Positions 1-9,420 of a DNA stretch of 64,000 bases are shown piece after piece. Numbering within the stretch: the stretch's first letter is position 1; every line of letters starts with the position of its first letter. Position numbers and translations under genes: made by a program. Below the pieces are notes generated by a model. That model made no database searches and had not been told where the DNA came from. It saw only the letters and a list, made by a program, of their open reading frames with translations. The stretch comes from Polyangium sp. y55x31 (GTDB taxonomy: Bacteria; Myxococcota_A; Polyangia; Polyangiales; Polyangiaceae). The DNA lies in contig NZ_JARZHG010000012.1 of the NCBI RefSeq assembly GCF_029946505.1, positions 213,534-277,533 on the forward strand. The letters run 5' to 3'.

Positions 1-1
1 G

Positions 2-928
2 GTCGCCGTGGTTTGCCTGAACAATTTCTGGCCCTGGTCCGGCGGCATGGCGCAATACCTACGCTGGAACGGCGCAGGGCCGATTCCATATCCCCCGCCC
101 GAGCCCGGAGGGAGCTGGGGCGCCTACCAGGCGTATACCGCAGCGTTTTACTCAAATCCGGCCGCCGTGGAGACATTCCACGATTTCGTGCGGATGCTGC
201 TCCAGCGAACGAATCGATACACCGGCGTGCGGTACGCGGACGACCCGACGATCATGGCCTGGGAGCTCGCGAACGAGCCGCGGGGCGGGACGAACGTCAG
301 GGCCTTCCACGTATGGATCGAGCGTACGTCGGAGCTGATCGAATCCCTGGATTCCCGGCACCTCGTGACCACCGGGTCCGAGGGCGAGACGCCCTGGCCG
401 CGCGAAAGTGGGCTCGACGTCGTCGCGAACCATGGGTTCTCCTCGATCGATTACGTCACGGCCCACGTCTGGGCGCAGAACTGGGGCTGGTACGACCCGG
501 CACGGCCCAGGACCTACGAGGCCGCCGTGCGTGAAATGAAGTCCTATCTCCGGCGCCACATCGAGCAAGCGAAGCGCCTGGGCAAACCTCTCGTCATCGA
601 GGAATTCGGGTTCCCGCGGGACGCCGGCAGCCACGATCCCGCCGCGACCACGGCCGCGCGAGATCGATATTATCGCGCGGTCTTCGAGGTGGTGCTCGAC
701 GCCGTGCGCGCGGGCGAGCCCATGGGCGGCGTGAATTTCTGGGCCTGGTCGGGCGAAGGTCGCCCGCGCATCCCCGGAGCCCATTGGCAAAGGAATGACC
801 CGTTCACCGGCGATCCACCACACGAAGCGCAAGGCTGGTATAGCGTCTACGACACGGATGACACCACCTTGCGCGTGATCGCGGAATATGCGCGGAAAAT
901 CGCCTCGACCTCGCTGTCGATGCCTTGA
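2..928 (+). CDS. Glycoside hydrolase family 5 (beta-mannanase type), 5' partial
   Basis: The reading frame is open from the left edge, so the N terminus (signal peptide and first barrel strands) lies outside the window. About 306 residues are visible. Counting from the ATG at base 8, the WELANEP motif at residues 85-91 supplies the acid/base Glu90, and the EEFG motif near residue 199 supplies the nucleophile. Both fit GH5 subfamily 7 endo-beta-1,4-mannanases, which cut mannan backbones and are normally secreted. No carbohydrate-binding module follows; the protein ends soon after the last barrel helix. Family assignment is strong. Mannan as substrate is inferred from the overall pattern and not proven. 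Confidence 0.88.
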   Translation, partial: VAVVCLNNFWPWSGGMAQYLRWNGAGPIPYPPPEPGGSWGAYQAYTAAFYSNPAAVETFHDFVRMLLQRTNRYTGVRYADDPTIMAWELANEPRGGTNVRAFHVWIERTSELIESLDSRHLVTTGSEGETPWPRESGLDVVANHGFSSIDYVTAHVWAQNWGWYDPARPRTYEAAVREMKSYLRRHIEQAKRLGKPLVIEEFGFPRDAGSHDPAATTAARDRYYRAVFEVVLDAVRAGEPMGGVNFWAWSGEGRPRIPGAHWQRNDPFTGDPPHEAQGWYSVYDTDDTTLRVIAEYARKIASTSLSMP

Positions 929-930
929 CA

Positions 931-946
931 TGTCAATCCCATGACA
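931..946. promoter_or_regulatory. TGTCA-N6-TGACA inverted repeat (candidate operator)
   Basis: TGTCA and TGACA halves are separated by six bases just after the mannanase stop. The left half is also part of a 12-base palindrome, TTGACATGTCAA, at 925-936. The same half-sites recur in the intergenic region near 26.5-26.8 kb. It could be an operator for the downstream PAS-STAS gene or simply a hairpin. I found no sigma-54 element between it and that gene. Confidence 0.3.
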
Positions 947-1097
947 CATCCGTGCCGAGGGACGGACGGCGCGATCCGGCTTTTCCGACGAATTAACGTA
1001 GGCCGGCTGTGTGTGGACTCTTGATACGCGCCCTGCCGAGGGCGTACATTCGTGGAAGTGGCCGCGCGCAGCGACGCGCGCTCGAGCGAGGCAGGAC

Positions 1098-2018
1098 GTG
1101 GACGGGCACAGCACAGAGACCAATCGCGATCCGGATCGGGACACACTTCTTGCCCGCATCGACATGCTGGAGCGTGAAAACGCGGACCTGCGAGAAAAAG
1201 CCCAGGAGGTCCAGCGCATCGAGAACGAGCTACGCGCGAACCAGGCACGCTTCCGCGCGCTGCTCGAGGGCTTGCACGTGGGCGTGGTCATGCAGGAGCC
1301 GACCGGGAAGAACATCCTTTTCAACCCACATGCCCTCACGTTGCTCGGCGTGACCGAGGATCAGCTCCTGGGTCGGACGTCCTTCGATCCCCGCTGGGGC
1401 GCGGTGTACGAGGATGGCTCGCCATGCCCGGGCGAGGATCATCCGATCAGCGTCGCGCTGCGGACAGGCAAACCCGTGCGCAATTTCGTGCATGGGATCG
1501 ACCGGCCCGCGCTCGGAGATCGCGTGTGGCTCCTGGTGAGCGCGGCGCCGCAGTTCGACGATCGAGGCGTGGTGACGGGCGCGATCGCGACGTTCACGGA
1601 CATCACGGCGCGCAAGGAGGCCGAGGATCTGGTGCGATCGCAATCACGGATGCTCGAGGAGATGTCGACGCCGCTCGTGCCGATCGGCGACGATATCGTG
1701 GCCATGCCGCTCATCGGCACCGTGGACGCGCGGCGCGCCGAGCTCGTGCTCGAAACGCTGCTCGCGGGCATCGCGCATAAAGGCGCGCGCGTGGCCATCC
1801 TCGACATCACGGGCGTGAGCGTGGTCGACGCGAATGTGGCGACCACGCTGGTGCGCTCGGCGCAGGCGGCGCGGCTCCTCGGCGCGCAGGTGGTGCTGAC
1901 GGGCATTCGCGGGAGCGTGGCGCAGACGCTCGTGGAGCTCGACGTGGATCTCTCGGGGCTGGTCACGCGCGGGACGCTGCAAGGCGGGATCGCCTGGGCG
2001 CTCGCGCGGCGCTCGTAG
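1098..2018 (+). CDS. PAS-STAS signalling protein (RsbR-like)
   Basis: About 306 residues: a short coiled-coil, a PAS sensor domain (about residues 45-165) ending in the usual DIT-x-RK-x-AE linker, and a C-terminal STAS domain (about 190-300) with the LDITGV core strand. This PAS-plus-STAS layout is that of RsbR-type and other partner-switch proteins, which relay a ligand or redox signal without a kinase domain. I chose the GTG at 1098, preceded by GAGGCAGG. The frame stays open back to an ATG at 1011, but that extension looks non-coding. A paralogue of the same design lies at 57037-57933. No partner kinase is adjacent, so the output is unknown. Confidence 0.82.
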   Translation: MDGHSTETNRDPDRDTLLARIDMLERENADLREKAQEVQRIENELRANQARFRALLEGLHVGVVMQEPTGKNILFNPHALTLLGVTEDQLLGRTSFDPRWGAVYEDGSPCPGEDHPISVALRTGKPVRNFVHGIDRPALGDRVWLLVSAAPQFDDRGVVTGAIATFTDITARKEAEDLVRSQSRMLEEMSTPLVPIGDDIVAMPLIGTVDARRAELVLETLLAGIAHKGARVAILDITGVSVVDANVATTLVRSAQAARLLGAQVVLTGIRGSVAQTLVELDVDLSGLVTRGTLQGGIAWALARRS

Positions 2019-2021
2019 TGA

Positions 2022-3248
2022 CTACCACTTCTTTTTGCGCCCGCCGATCGCGGCTGGCGCATTGCCGGCGCAGGTCGCGCCCTGGAGGTTGTAGGGCGTG
2101 TCGAAGAACATGAACTCGTACACCCGATCGGCGGCGAGCGCCGAGCTATTGAAGCCCTCGCCGATACGAATGCCGTTCGCGACCATGAGCACCTGGTGCC
2201 CCTCGGCGAGGCAGGTGGGCCGCGGGCTCGGGAAGACCTCCATCGCATAGGTATCCGAGGCGACGATGGCCGGGCGGAATTGCGAGAGCCAGTGGCATTC
2301 GGCGAGCCACGGGCCGGGCGCGGCGCCGAGGTACGTCGACCAGAGCGCCTCGTCCGCCCAGTAATGGCTCCATCCCGTGCGGATGATGACCACGTCCCCG
2401 GGCTCGATGCAATCGAGGTCCTCCCAAGCCATCGTCGCCTTGAGGTCGGCGATCGTGATGCGATATCCGGGCGCGAGGGACTTTCCATTGGGGGCGATGG
2501 CGCTCGTCTGCCCCATCGCTTTCTTGTAGCCGAGCACATCGAGGAGCAGGCCCCGGGTGATGATCGGCCCGATGTTCTGGAGTCCGAGCGATTTCGTGCC
2601 CCCGAGAATGCTGCCCGGCCCGTAGTTCTGGGCCGCGGCGTCGGCGCGGGCGATGTCCTGCCGGTCGAGCGGGTCGTAGACGTCGGGGCGCGGCGTGATC
2701 TGGTCGAAATGGTGGCCGCCGTAGAACCAGCCGCCGAAGCTCGGGTGACCGAAATCATCGACCTGTGTCGCGAGCTGGAACGTGAAGGCCTCGAATCGCT
2801 CGTCCTGGAAGATGAACTGGTTGTCGCCGGTGGGCCCGTACGGGGCGATCCAGTAATCGGCGCGGCGCGGCGGATCGGCCGGAAAACCCGGGATCCCCGG
2901 CCGCATGGGCTCGCCCAGGGAATACACCTTCGCATCTCCGCGCTGCCCGAGCTTCAACGCGTCCTTGCGCTTCGCCTCGTTGATCTCGACCAGCGTGCCG
3001 ACGGTGTCACCCCAGACGCCGAGATCATCCCATCGCGAGAAGATCCATTCGAGGGTGACGGGGTCGTCGTTGAAGGGCCCGCCGGGGTTCGGGAACGGGG
3101 GGCAAGGTGGGCTCGCGTGCGCCCGCCCTGGGATCATCTGCGCGAGGACGGAGGCGCCCGCCGCGCCCGCCGCACCGCCGAGGAAATCACGACGGCTCAC
3201 CTGCGCCTTGTCGCCCTGGGCCGCAAACACGTGCTTCAAGAACCGCAT
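2022..3248 (-). CDS. Tat-exported cyclase-family protein
   Basis: About 408 residues. The N terminus carries a twin-arginine signal (SRRDFLGGAAGAAG, about residues 19-32), so the protein is probably exported folded. The body resembles the cyclase family PF04199 (kynurenine formamidase-like metal hydrolases), with the typical EPGDVVIIRTGW segment. The usual HxGTHxD metal motif seems to appear here as GGHHFD, so activity cannot be assumed. The start at 3248 is set by AGGAGA seven bases upstream; the frame extends further, but that extension would disrupt the Tat signal position. The 3' end lies 3 bases from the convergent PAS-STAS gene. Confidence 0.78.
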   Translation of the reverse strand: MRFLKHVFAAQGDKAQVSRRDFLGGAAGAAGASVLAQMIPGRAHASPPCPPFPNPGGPFNDDPVTLEWIFSRWDDLGVWGDTVGTLVEINEAKRKDALKLGQRGDAKVYSLGEPMRPGIPGFPADPPRRADYWIAPYGPTGDNQFIFQDERFEAFTFQLATQVDDFGHPSFGGWFYGGHHFDQITPRPDVYDPLDRQDIARADAAAQNYGPGSILGGTKSLGLQNIGPIITRGLLLDVLGYKKAMGQTSAIAPNGKSLAPGYRITIADLKATMAWEDLDCIEPGDVVIIRTGWSHYWADEALWSTYLGAAPGPWLAECHWLSQFRPAIVASDTYAMEVFPSPRPTCLAEGHQVLMVANGIRIGEGFNSSALAADRVYEFMFFDTPYNLQGATCAGNAPAAIGGRKKKW

Positions 3249-3422
3249 GGTGCGTTCTCCTTTCGTGCCGCGCAGCCGCAACATCACGGCTGCACCAATC
3301 GAGTCCAGTGCATCGAACGGAAATGACCGTTCATGGTTCACCAAACACGACACGAACGGAATTTGCAAGAACTTTCGTAAGGTCCCTGTCTGGGCACCGT
3401 TGCCACGTGGGCCTACCCGGCT

Positions 3423-4394
3423 TCAGAGCACCCGATCGACGAGCGACTCTCCGCGCTCGAAGCGCCGCAAGTTCTCCACGAAATGACGCACGAGCGCAAG
3501 GTGTTCGCCGCGCCGTCCGCCCGCCGAGTGCGGCGTGACGAAGCAATTCGGCGCCGACCAGAGCGGATGATCCGCCGGCAGCGGCTCGACCTCGGTCACG
3601 TCGAGATAGGCGCCTCCGAGCCGCCTGCTCTGCAGGGCCTCCAGCAATGCACCTTGATCCACCGTCGTTCCTCGCCCCACGTTGTACACGAATGCCCCGT
3701 CGCGCAGCCGCGCGAGCCGCGCACGATCGAGGAAACCGCGCGTCCCCTCGTTCTCCGGCAGCACGTTCACCACGTGATCCGCCTCGCCCAGCGCGCGATC
3801 GATCTCCCCTTCGTGCACCACCGTCACGCGCGAATCTCCTTCCGCGCGCCGACGGAACGCGAAGAGCCGCACTTCGAAGGGCGCGAGCAGCTCCGCAATT
3901 CGCCGGCCAATGGCCCCGTATCCGAGCAAGAGCACGGTTTGTCCCCGGAGCAAAAACGACCGCTCGCGCCGCAGCGCGCTCTCCCACGCGCGCGTCGTTC
4001 GCTGCGCGTCGAGCGACGCGGGGAGCTGCCGCGCCATGGACAGCATCATGGCGAGCACGTGCTCGGCGCACGGATCGGCATACACCGTGGAGCTCGTCGT
4101 GAGAGCGATTCCCTTCGACGTGAGCGCCGCGCGAATCGTGTCGACGTCATAACGCGTATACCCGGCGCTCGTGAGATGAGCCCAGCGAAGGCGGGACGAA
4201 CCGAGGAGCCCGTCCACGGCCGGCTGACCAAAGGCGACGTCGGCCTCGAGCAGCGCGGGGTCGAGCGCTCCGCTCGCCAGATTGGAGGACGTCCTCGCGG
4301 AGGCGAACACCAGAGAATGCCCGGCCACGCCCTCGCGCAGCGCACGGAGCGCCTCTTCCGGGAACGTCGTATCGCAGAAGATGGTCAACGTCAT
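3423..4394 (-). CDS. D-2-hydroxyacid dehydrogenase (NAD-binding)
   Basis: 323 residues, the normal family length. It has the Rossmann motif GYGAIG (158-163) followed by an R-rich loop that suggests NADP preference. The three catalytic residues of the family are visible: Arg241 (NVGRGT), Glu270 (TEVEPLP) and His289 (TPHSAGG). The family reversibly reduces 2-keto acids to D-2-hydroxyacids in the cytoplasm; the exact substrate is not readable. The start lies 8 bases after the stop of the M50 protease gene, so the two are probably co-transcribed. Confidence 0.88.
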   Translation of the reverse strand: MTLTIFCDTTFPEEALRALREGVAGHSLVFASARTSSNLASGALDPALLEADVAFGQPAVDGLLGSSRLRWAHLTSAGYTRYDVDTIRAALTSKGIALTTSSTVYADPCAEHVLAMMLSMARQLPASLDAQRTTRAWESALRRERSFLLRGQTVLLLGYGAIGRRIAELLAPFEVRLFAFRRRAEGDSRVTVVHEGEIDRALGEADHVVNVLPENEGTRGFLDRARLARLRDGAFVYNVGRGTTVDQGALLEALQSRRLGGAYLDVTEVEPLPADHPLWSAPNCFVTPHSAGGRRGEHLALVRHFVENLRRFERGESLVDRVL

Positions 4395-4402
4395 CCGCGT
4401 GC

Positions 4403-4873
4403 CTAGCGCCGGAACAGCCGCCAAGCCTCGGCGCCATCGAACGGCGGGGCGGGGATCAGGTTCAGAGCGATCAACATCAGGTTCGTCGTCGTGAGCGCCG
4501 CCGTGATCTCCCCGAAAAATCCCCCGGACGGCAGAAAGCTCGACCAGAGGGGCGCCGTGAGCAGCACGGCCAGTTGCGCGAGGACGCCGCCCCACGCGAC
4601 GATCGCGCGCTGCTTCATGGTGACGTCGCCGCCCCATTCGCAAGACCCGCCGACCGCATGAACGTCGACGGAGACGACGTACCCGCCGACCCCACGGGCG
4701 AGCAGCGCGTGGCCGAGCTCGTGCACGAGGACGAGGATCAAAAATCCGAGCCACACGCCCGGCGCAAACCTGAGCCCAGAGAGCACGAACGCGCCGAGCG
4801 GCATGGTCCAGTGGATACGAATCGGCGCCCGCCCGAAGTGGCCGATCACGAGGTAGCCGTCACGAACGCGCAT
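4403..4873 (-). CDS. Site-2 protease family (M50) membrane metalloprotease, short form
   Basis: 156 residues with several hydrophobic segments. The zinc motif HELGH (51-55) lies in the second membrane helix, and the NLIPAPPFDG segment (138-147) supplies the third metal ligand, Asp146. M50 proteases cut within membranes. This one has no PDZ or CBS domain and is compact like other short bacterial M50 proteins. I chose the ATG at 4873 because GGAG sits five bases upstream; an ATG two codons earlier has no room for a ribosome site. It is the first gene of a two-gene operon with the dehydrogenase and is divergent from the M23 lipoprotein. Confidence 0.82.
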   Translation of the reverse strand: MRVRDGYLVIGHFGRAPIRIHWTMPLGAFVLSGLRFAPGVWLGFLILVLVHELGHALLARGVGGYVVSVDVHAVGGSCEWGGDVTMKQRAIVAWGGVLAQLAVLLTAPLWSSFLPSGGFFGEITAALTTTNLMLIALNLIPAPPFDGAEAWRLFRR

Positions 4874-4995
4874 TGCCATCTCCACGAGGAGTGTCGCCCG
4901 GGCGGCAAGGCACGTCAACCGGTACGACTCCGCGCTCGCATTTCGGGAATGGTTGCGCTTTCGGCGTGGTGGCGCCGATGCTAGCCTCGCCTCCG

Positions 4996-6207
4996 ATGCA
5001 TCGACGTAGATATCTCTTGTTGCTCGCAGGTCTGGTCGCCTGCAGCGGCGCGCGCGCGCCGGAGCCGAGCTGTCCGCCCACGATGCCGGCGCCCCTCGCG
5101 ACGCCCTCCGCGGCGCCCACGCCAAACGCGCCGGCCGCCGCCGCTCCGCCGGTCACGCAGGCTCGTATTCCCGGAGGAACCATCACCGTCGCCGTGGCCC
5201 CGACACGTGCGTACGTCGAGCGCACCGACGGAGCGCAGCTCCTCAACTGCGATCTTCGGATCAAGAACGGCACCGGCGTCGCCTGGAAGCTCGTCGAGAT
5301 CGAAGTCTCCGTGCACGACAGCCGCGATGCCCTGGCGTGGCGCAGGCTCGTCACCGACGGCGGCGTGAGCCCCGCCATATCGACGGTGCCGAACCGCGAG
5401 CTGCCCGAAGGCGCCGAGCTGTTGCTGCTCAATCCGGTCAGCGAGCTCGCGCTCGACCTCGAGCTCGCGCGTGTTCACTTCACGCTCACGTTCGTCGCGA
5501 CGAACGGGGACGAGCGCCTCGTCGTCGGCGCGGACGTGCGCCCGATCCAGTACGAGGACCACGCAGAGCTTCGTTTCCCGCTCGCCGGTCGCCTGATCGT
5601 GTGGTCCGGCCACGACTACCTCGCCCACCATCGCCGCTGGGACTATGTATTCACGCCGATCCGCTCCTTCGGCTTCGTAAGCAACGCCGGGCGTTACGCC
5701 TACGACCTCGTGCCTGTCGACGCGACCGGCGCGATGCACGCCGGACATCCCGAGGACAACAAGAGCTGGTTCGGCTTCGGCGCGCCCGTGCTCGCGCCCG
5801 CCGTGGGCAAAGTCGTCGCCGTGCGCGACGACCACCCCGACAACCGCGAATTCGACGTCGACAAACTCGCCGACGATCTCATGCTGATGTACGGCAATCA
5901 CGTGGTGATCGACCATGGCCACGGCGAGCACAGCCTGTTCGCCCACCTCCAGCAGAAGAGCGTGACGGTGAAGGTCGGCGACGTGGTCAAGGCCGGGGAT
6001 CGCGTCGGCGCGATCGGCGCCTCGGGCAGCGCGAATTTCCCGCACCTGCACTACCAGTTGCAGGACGGACCGAATGCGCGCGCCGAAGGGCTGCCCTCGT
6101 ACTTCCACGACTTCGTGCGCCACCGTGGCGCCCGCGCGATCCCGGTCAAACGCGGCACCATCGGTAGCGGCGACCTGATCGAAGCGTCGACGGCGAAGCG
6201 ACGCTGA
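4996..6207 (+). CDS. M23 family metallopeptidase, lipoprotein
   Basis: 403 residues. The start at 4996 gives a compact lipoprotein signal (MHRRRYLLLLAGLVAC, lipid-modified Cys16), then an Ala/Pro-rich linker and a beta-rich middle region. The C-terminal third is an M23 (LytM-type) fold: DHGHGEHSLFAHL, then VGDVVKAGDRVG, then the zinc HLH near residues 350-352. M23 enzymes cut peptidoglycan cross-bridges in the periplasm; some members are inactive regulators. The zinc ligands appear to be present here. It is divergent from the M50 operon and followed closely by the GFA gene. Confidence 0.85.
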   Translation: MHRRRYLLLLAGLVACSGARAPEPSCPPTMPAPLATPSAAPTPNAPAAAAPPVTQARIPGGTITVAVAPTRAYVERTDGAQLLNCDLRIKNGTGVAWKLVEIEVSVHDSRDALAWRRLVTDGGVSPAISTVPNRELPEGAELLLLNPVSELALDLELARVHFTLTFVATNGDERLVVGADVRPIQYEDHAELRFPLAGRLIVWSGHDYLAHHRRWDYVFTPIRSFGFVSNAGRYAYDLVPVDATGAMHAGHPEDNKSWFGFGAPVLAPAVGKVVAVRDDHPDNREFDVDKLADDLMLMYGNHVVIDHGHGEHSLFAHLQQKSVTVKVGDVVKAGDRVGAIGASGSANFPHLHYQLQDGPNARAEGLPSYFHDFVRHRGARAIPVKRGTIGSGDLIEASTAKRR

Positions 6208-6234
6208 CACGGACATTCAACGAACGGAGCCTCG

Positions 6235-6678
6235 ATGCAGATCCACGGCCAATGCCACTGTGCGAACATCTCGTTCACCCTCGACTGGACGCCGGAGCCC
6301 TCCGAAATCCCCGCGCGGGCCTGCACGTGCTCATTCTGTACCAAGCACGGCGGGGTCTGGACCTCCTGCCCGAGCGGCTCGCTCCGCGTGCACGTCCGTG
6401 AGCCCTCCCTCGTATCGAAGTATGCATTCGGCACGAAAACCGCTGATTTCCACGTCTGCGCAAAGTGTGGCATCACGCCGGTGGTCACCTGCCGCATCGA
6501 CGGTCGCCTCTACGCCGTCGTCAATGTGAACACGTTCGAGGACGTCGATCCCGCACTCTTGCGACGCTCGTCCGCCACCTTGGACCGAGAAACCGAGGAG
6601 GTCCGGCTCGCGCGGCGCAAGCGCAACTGGATTGCCGACGTCGCGTACGAGGAGGCCACGCCGAGCGACGGGCGGTGA
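6235..6678 (+). CDS. GFA / CENP-V domain zinc protein
   Basis: 147 residues, one GFA domain. Zinc-ligand cysteines are visible in order: C7 and C9 (CHC), C30, C32 and C35 (CTCSFC), and C75 and C78 (CAKCG). This pattern is diagnostic of the glutathione-dependent formaldehyde-activating family. Members near the founding enzyme have been linked to S-hydroxymethylglutathione formation, but most bacterial members have no proven reaction. GGAG lies 8 bases before the ATG. The gene sits 27 bases after the M23 gene and may be co-transcribed with it. Confidence 0.85.
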   Translation: MQIHGQCHCANISFTLDWTPEPSEIPARACTCSFCTKHGGVWTSCPSGSLRVHVREPSLVSKYAFGTKTADFHVCAKCGITPVVTCRIDGRLYAVVNVNTFEDVDPALLRRSSATLDRETEEVRLARRKRNWIADVAYEEATPSDGR

Positions 6679-6770
6679 TACGTTCGAGCCGCGCGCGGCG
6701 GGCTTGTCGTCGCGGGAACTTTCGGCGACCATGCGGCCTCCCTCCCGGAACGTCCCGTCCTCGCGCCGCC

Positions 6771-8453
6771 ATGAAGCCCTCTCCACCCGCCCCCGACACC
6801 ACGCCGGCTCACGAAATCCTGAGCCTGCTCCACCCCGATCCGATCACACGACCCGACCTCGAAGAGATGCGTCAGGCCCTCTCGTTCGCATTCGCGAGCG
6901 GGGTCTCCGGCGGGCTCTTCAGCCAGGCCCTCGATCGAGCGCCGCTCGCGCCGTCCACGTGGGATCCGAAGAGCTTCGCGCAGGACCTGTTCCTGGAGGA
7001 GCTCGTCGCCCGCGGCTTCCGCGTGCGATCGGGCGAGCGCGACGCGGTCGTGAACCGCGCATTCATCTTCCGCGTCCTCGCGCATCCGCCCACGGATCCA
7101 CGCGTGACGGAATACCGGCGGGACATTCTGCGCGAGCTCTCCGGTTCGACCGTTTTTCGCCGCCAGTTCGAGGAGCTTTACGCGATCGCCATCCGCCTGC
7201 GCTCAGCGCTCGAAGGCGCGACGGCCGGAAAGAAATTCGACGCGACGCGACGGCAGCTCGACGTGCTCGTGCTCGTCAAGGAGGCATTCGACCGGATGAG
7301 CGAATCCTTCGACGGCGCGACATCCGGCCTCTCGGGCCTGCGGGCATTCGGCGCCTCGGTCCGCGAGACCGAGGGATATCGATCGATGGTCGATCTGCTC
7401 GACTACGACGAGCACCTCGCCACGCTCGGCGTCACGATTCGCGTCGGCGCCGACGGACGCGTGCGTGGATTCGAGGTCCGAAACCTCCGCGAGCGTCAGG
7501 ACAACCCCTTCGTCCTTTCGCCGGCGCGGCGGTGGCTCGCGAAGATCGAGATGTTTTTCCGCGGCTACCGCTTCAGCGACGGCGAGGTCATGGCGCGCCT
7601 GCTCGACGCGGTCTTCGAGGGCGTCGAGGCGCACGTTCTCCGGTTCATTCCGCTCCTCGGCGAAATGGAAGTTTACCTCGGGGCGCTCGGCTTTCGGGAC
7701 CTCGCCGAGGCCGCGGGCCTCGAAGTCTGTTTGCCCGAGATTCGCCCGGCCGAGGACGGCGCGGACGAACGGCCGCGCAAGCTGCTCGGGCTCTTCAATC
7801 CGCTGCTCGTCGCGAGCGGCGTCCGCGCGGTGCCATGTGACCTCGTGACGGATCGGACGAGCTCGACGGTGCTCATCACCGGGCCGAACTCCGGCGGCAA
7901 GACGCGGCTCTTGCAATCGGTGGCGCTCGCGCAGATCCTCGCGCAAGGGGGCATGTTCGTGCCTGCGCGCGAGGCGAGCCTCGTGCGGGTCCCGGGGCTC
8001 GTCGTCTCGCTGATCCAGGAGACGCGGGTGGATCAGAGCGAGGGGCGGCTCGGGATGGAGCTCGTGCGCATCCGGGCGCTGTTCGAGATGCTCGGCCCCG
8101 GCGCCATGGTGATGCTCGACGAATTGTGTTCCGGGACAAACCCGTCCGAGGGTGAAGAGATCTTCGAGCTCGTGATCACGCTCCTCGCGAAGCTGCGCCC
8201 GCAGGCATTCATCACCACCCATTTCTTGACGTTCGCGGCGCGGATCGCGCGGGAGAATGCGATTGCGGGGCTGCGTTTCATCCAGGTCGGGCTCGACGCG
8301 GCGCACCGGCCGACGTACCAGTTCGTCGAGGGAGTGGCGTCGACGTCGCTCGCGTCGCACGCAGCGGCGCGGCTCGGCGTGAGCCGCGACGAGCTCGAAG
8401 GGCTCATCGATCGAAACATGCGCGCACCCGCCGCGCGGGCGCGGGGGAGCTGA
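6771..8453 (+). CDS. MutS-like ATPase without mismatch-recognition domain
   Basis: 560 residues. The C-terminal half is a MutS domain V ATPase: Walker A GPNSGGKT (371-378), Walker B MVMLDE (about 446-451) followed by SGTNPSEG, and the ITTH switch. The N-terminal half has a lever-like helical region but no recognizable domain I for mismatch binding and no C-terminal Smr nuclease. It therefore belongs to the diverse MutS-related ATPases and is not the repair MutS. Its function is unknown. The next gene starts two bases after its stop, so the pair is probably translated together. Confidence 0.8.
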   Translation: MKPSPPAPDTTPAHEILSLLHPDPITRPDLEEMRQALSFAFASGVSGGLFSQALDRAPLAPSTWDPKSFAQDLFLEELVARGFRVRSGERDAVVNRAFIFRVLAHPPTDPRVTEYRRDILRELSGSTVFRRQFEELYAIAIRLRSALEGATAGKKFDATRRQLDVLVLVKEAFDRMSESFDGATSGLSGLRAFGASVRETEGYRSMVDLLDYDEHLATLGVTIRVGADGRVRGFEVRNLRERQDNPFVLSPARRWLAKIEMFFRGYRFSDGEVMARLLDAVFEGVEAHVLRFIPLLGEMEVYLGALGFRDLAEAAGLEVCLPEIRPAEDGADERPRKLLGLFNPLLVASGVRAVPCDLVTDRTSSTVLITGPNSGGKTRLLQSVALAQILAQGGMFVPAREASLVRVPGLVVSLIQETRVDQSEGRLGMELVRIRALFEMLGPGAMVMLDELCSGTNPSEGEEIFELVITLLAKLRPQAFITTHFLTFAARIARENAIAGLRFIQVGLDAAHRPTYQFVEGVASTSLASHAAARLGVSRDELEGLIDRNMRAPAARARGS

Positions 8454-8454
8454 C

Positions 8455-9417
8455 GTGGCGACATTCCTGGTCACGCCGCGCATGAATCCAGAGCTCCGCG
8501 CGCGCGTGGAGCGAGCCGTCAGCCCCAAGGCACGCGCGAAGCATCACGCGGCGGGGCTCGGAATGACGTCGCCTTTCGCGAGCCGCGAGGGGCTCCGGCC
8601 GGCGAAGCTCCTGCCGCTGCTCGCGCTCGTGGTCATCGCGGGGCTTTTTGCGGCCATGGTGTTTCACGAGCGACGCGAGCTCGAAGCGGAACGGACCGCG
8701 CTGCTCGCCGAAATCGATGCACTTCGCCCCGGTTTGCCGGCGGGACACGAAGGGCTCGTCGAGGATACGGAGCTTTTGCTCATGGAGGCCGCGGCGGACG
8801 GGGATACGGTGGAGATCATCGATCCGGCGCTGCGCGCGGCGGGCGCGCTCGACGCGACCTTGCGTCGGCCTGCGCTTTATGTACGTGCCCCGGCGGCGGA
8901 GCTCCACGACGCGCATGGCGTCGACGATGCGGCGCGCGGGTCGATCAAGGACGCATTCCTCGTTTGCCTGATGTATCCACCGGCATCCACGTCGGAGCGA
9001 GATCTTCTCGCGAAGGTGCGGGGCGTGTACTTCGCCGGGGCGAAGGTCGACGACGAGACGGCGAACGTGCGACGGCTCGCGGAGCTGCGAATCGGCCTCG
9101 CGGTGCTCGCGCCGGCCTTCGAGACCTCGGTGCGCACCGCGCAGGATCGAAATGTGCTCAAGCGGCTCCGGAAAGACCTTCAAAAAGCGCCGGTCGACCT
9201 CGCCAAAAAGGCGGCCGCCGCGCAGCTCATGCTCGTCGTCGCGGATACCCGGGCCGGCGCGCGCGTGACGCTTTTTGATCTCGCCGCGAAGAAGCCGCTG
9301 CTGCGGGTGCTTCGAAAAAACGAAGAGCTCGCCTTGTCCTCGCTCGGCGCGACCCACCGCGAGGAGCTCGAAGCGTGTAGCCTCGCCGTCGCGGTGCGCC
9401 GCGCCGTGACGGAGTGA
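8455..9417 (+). CDS. Single-pass membrane protein of unknown function, partner of the MutS-like ATPase
   Basis: 320 residues, start GTG at 8455 with GGGGAG 5 bases upstream. A Lys/Arg-rich cytoplasmic tail is followed by one transmembrane helix (LLPLLALVVIAGLFAAMVF, about residues 44-62), then a short coiled-coil and a large mostly helical soluble domain. I do not recognize a family. It starts two bases after the MutS-like gene, and its stop is 3 bases from the convergent SDR gene. The tight coupling suggests it works with the ATPase at the membrane; that is inference. Confidence 0.7.
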   Translation: MATFLVTPRMNPELRARVERAVSPKARAKHHAAGLGMTSPFASREGLRPAKLLPLLALVVIAGLFAAMVFHERRELEAERTALLAEIDALRPGLPAGHEGLVEDTELLLMEAAADGDTVEIIDPALRAAGALDATLRRPALYVRAPAAELHDAHGVDDAARGSIKDAFLVCLMYPPASTSERDLLAKVRGVYFAGAKVDDETANVRRLAELRIGLAVLAPAFETSVRTAQDRNVLKRLRKDLQKAPVDLAKKAAAAQLMLVVADTRAGARVTLFDLAAKKPLLRVLRKNEELALSSLGATHREELEACSLAVAVRRAVTE

Positions 9418-9420
9418 AGG

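Noticed and set aside
6771..8453. Canonical mismatch-repair MutS
   Set aside because: The mismatch-recognition domain is absent and the protein is about 300 residues shorter than MutS.
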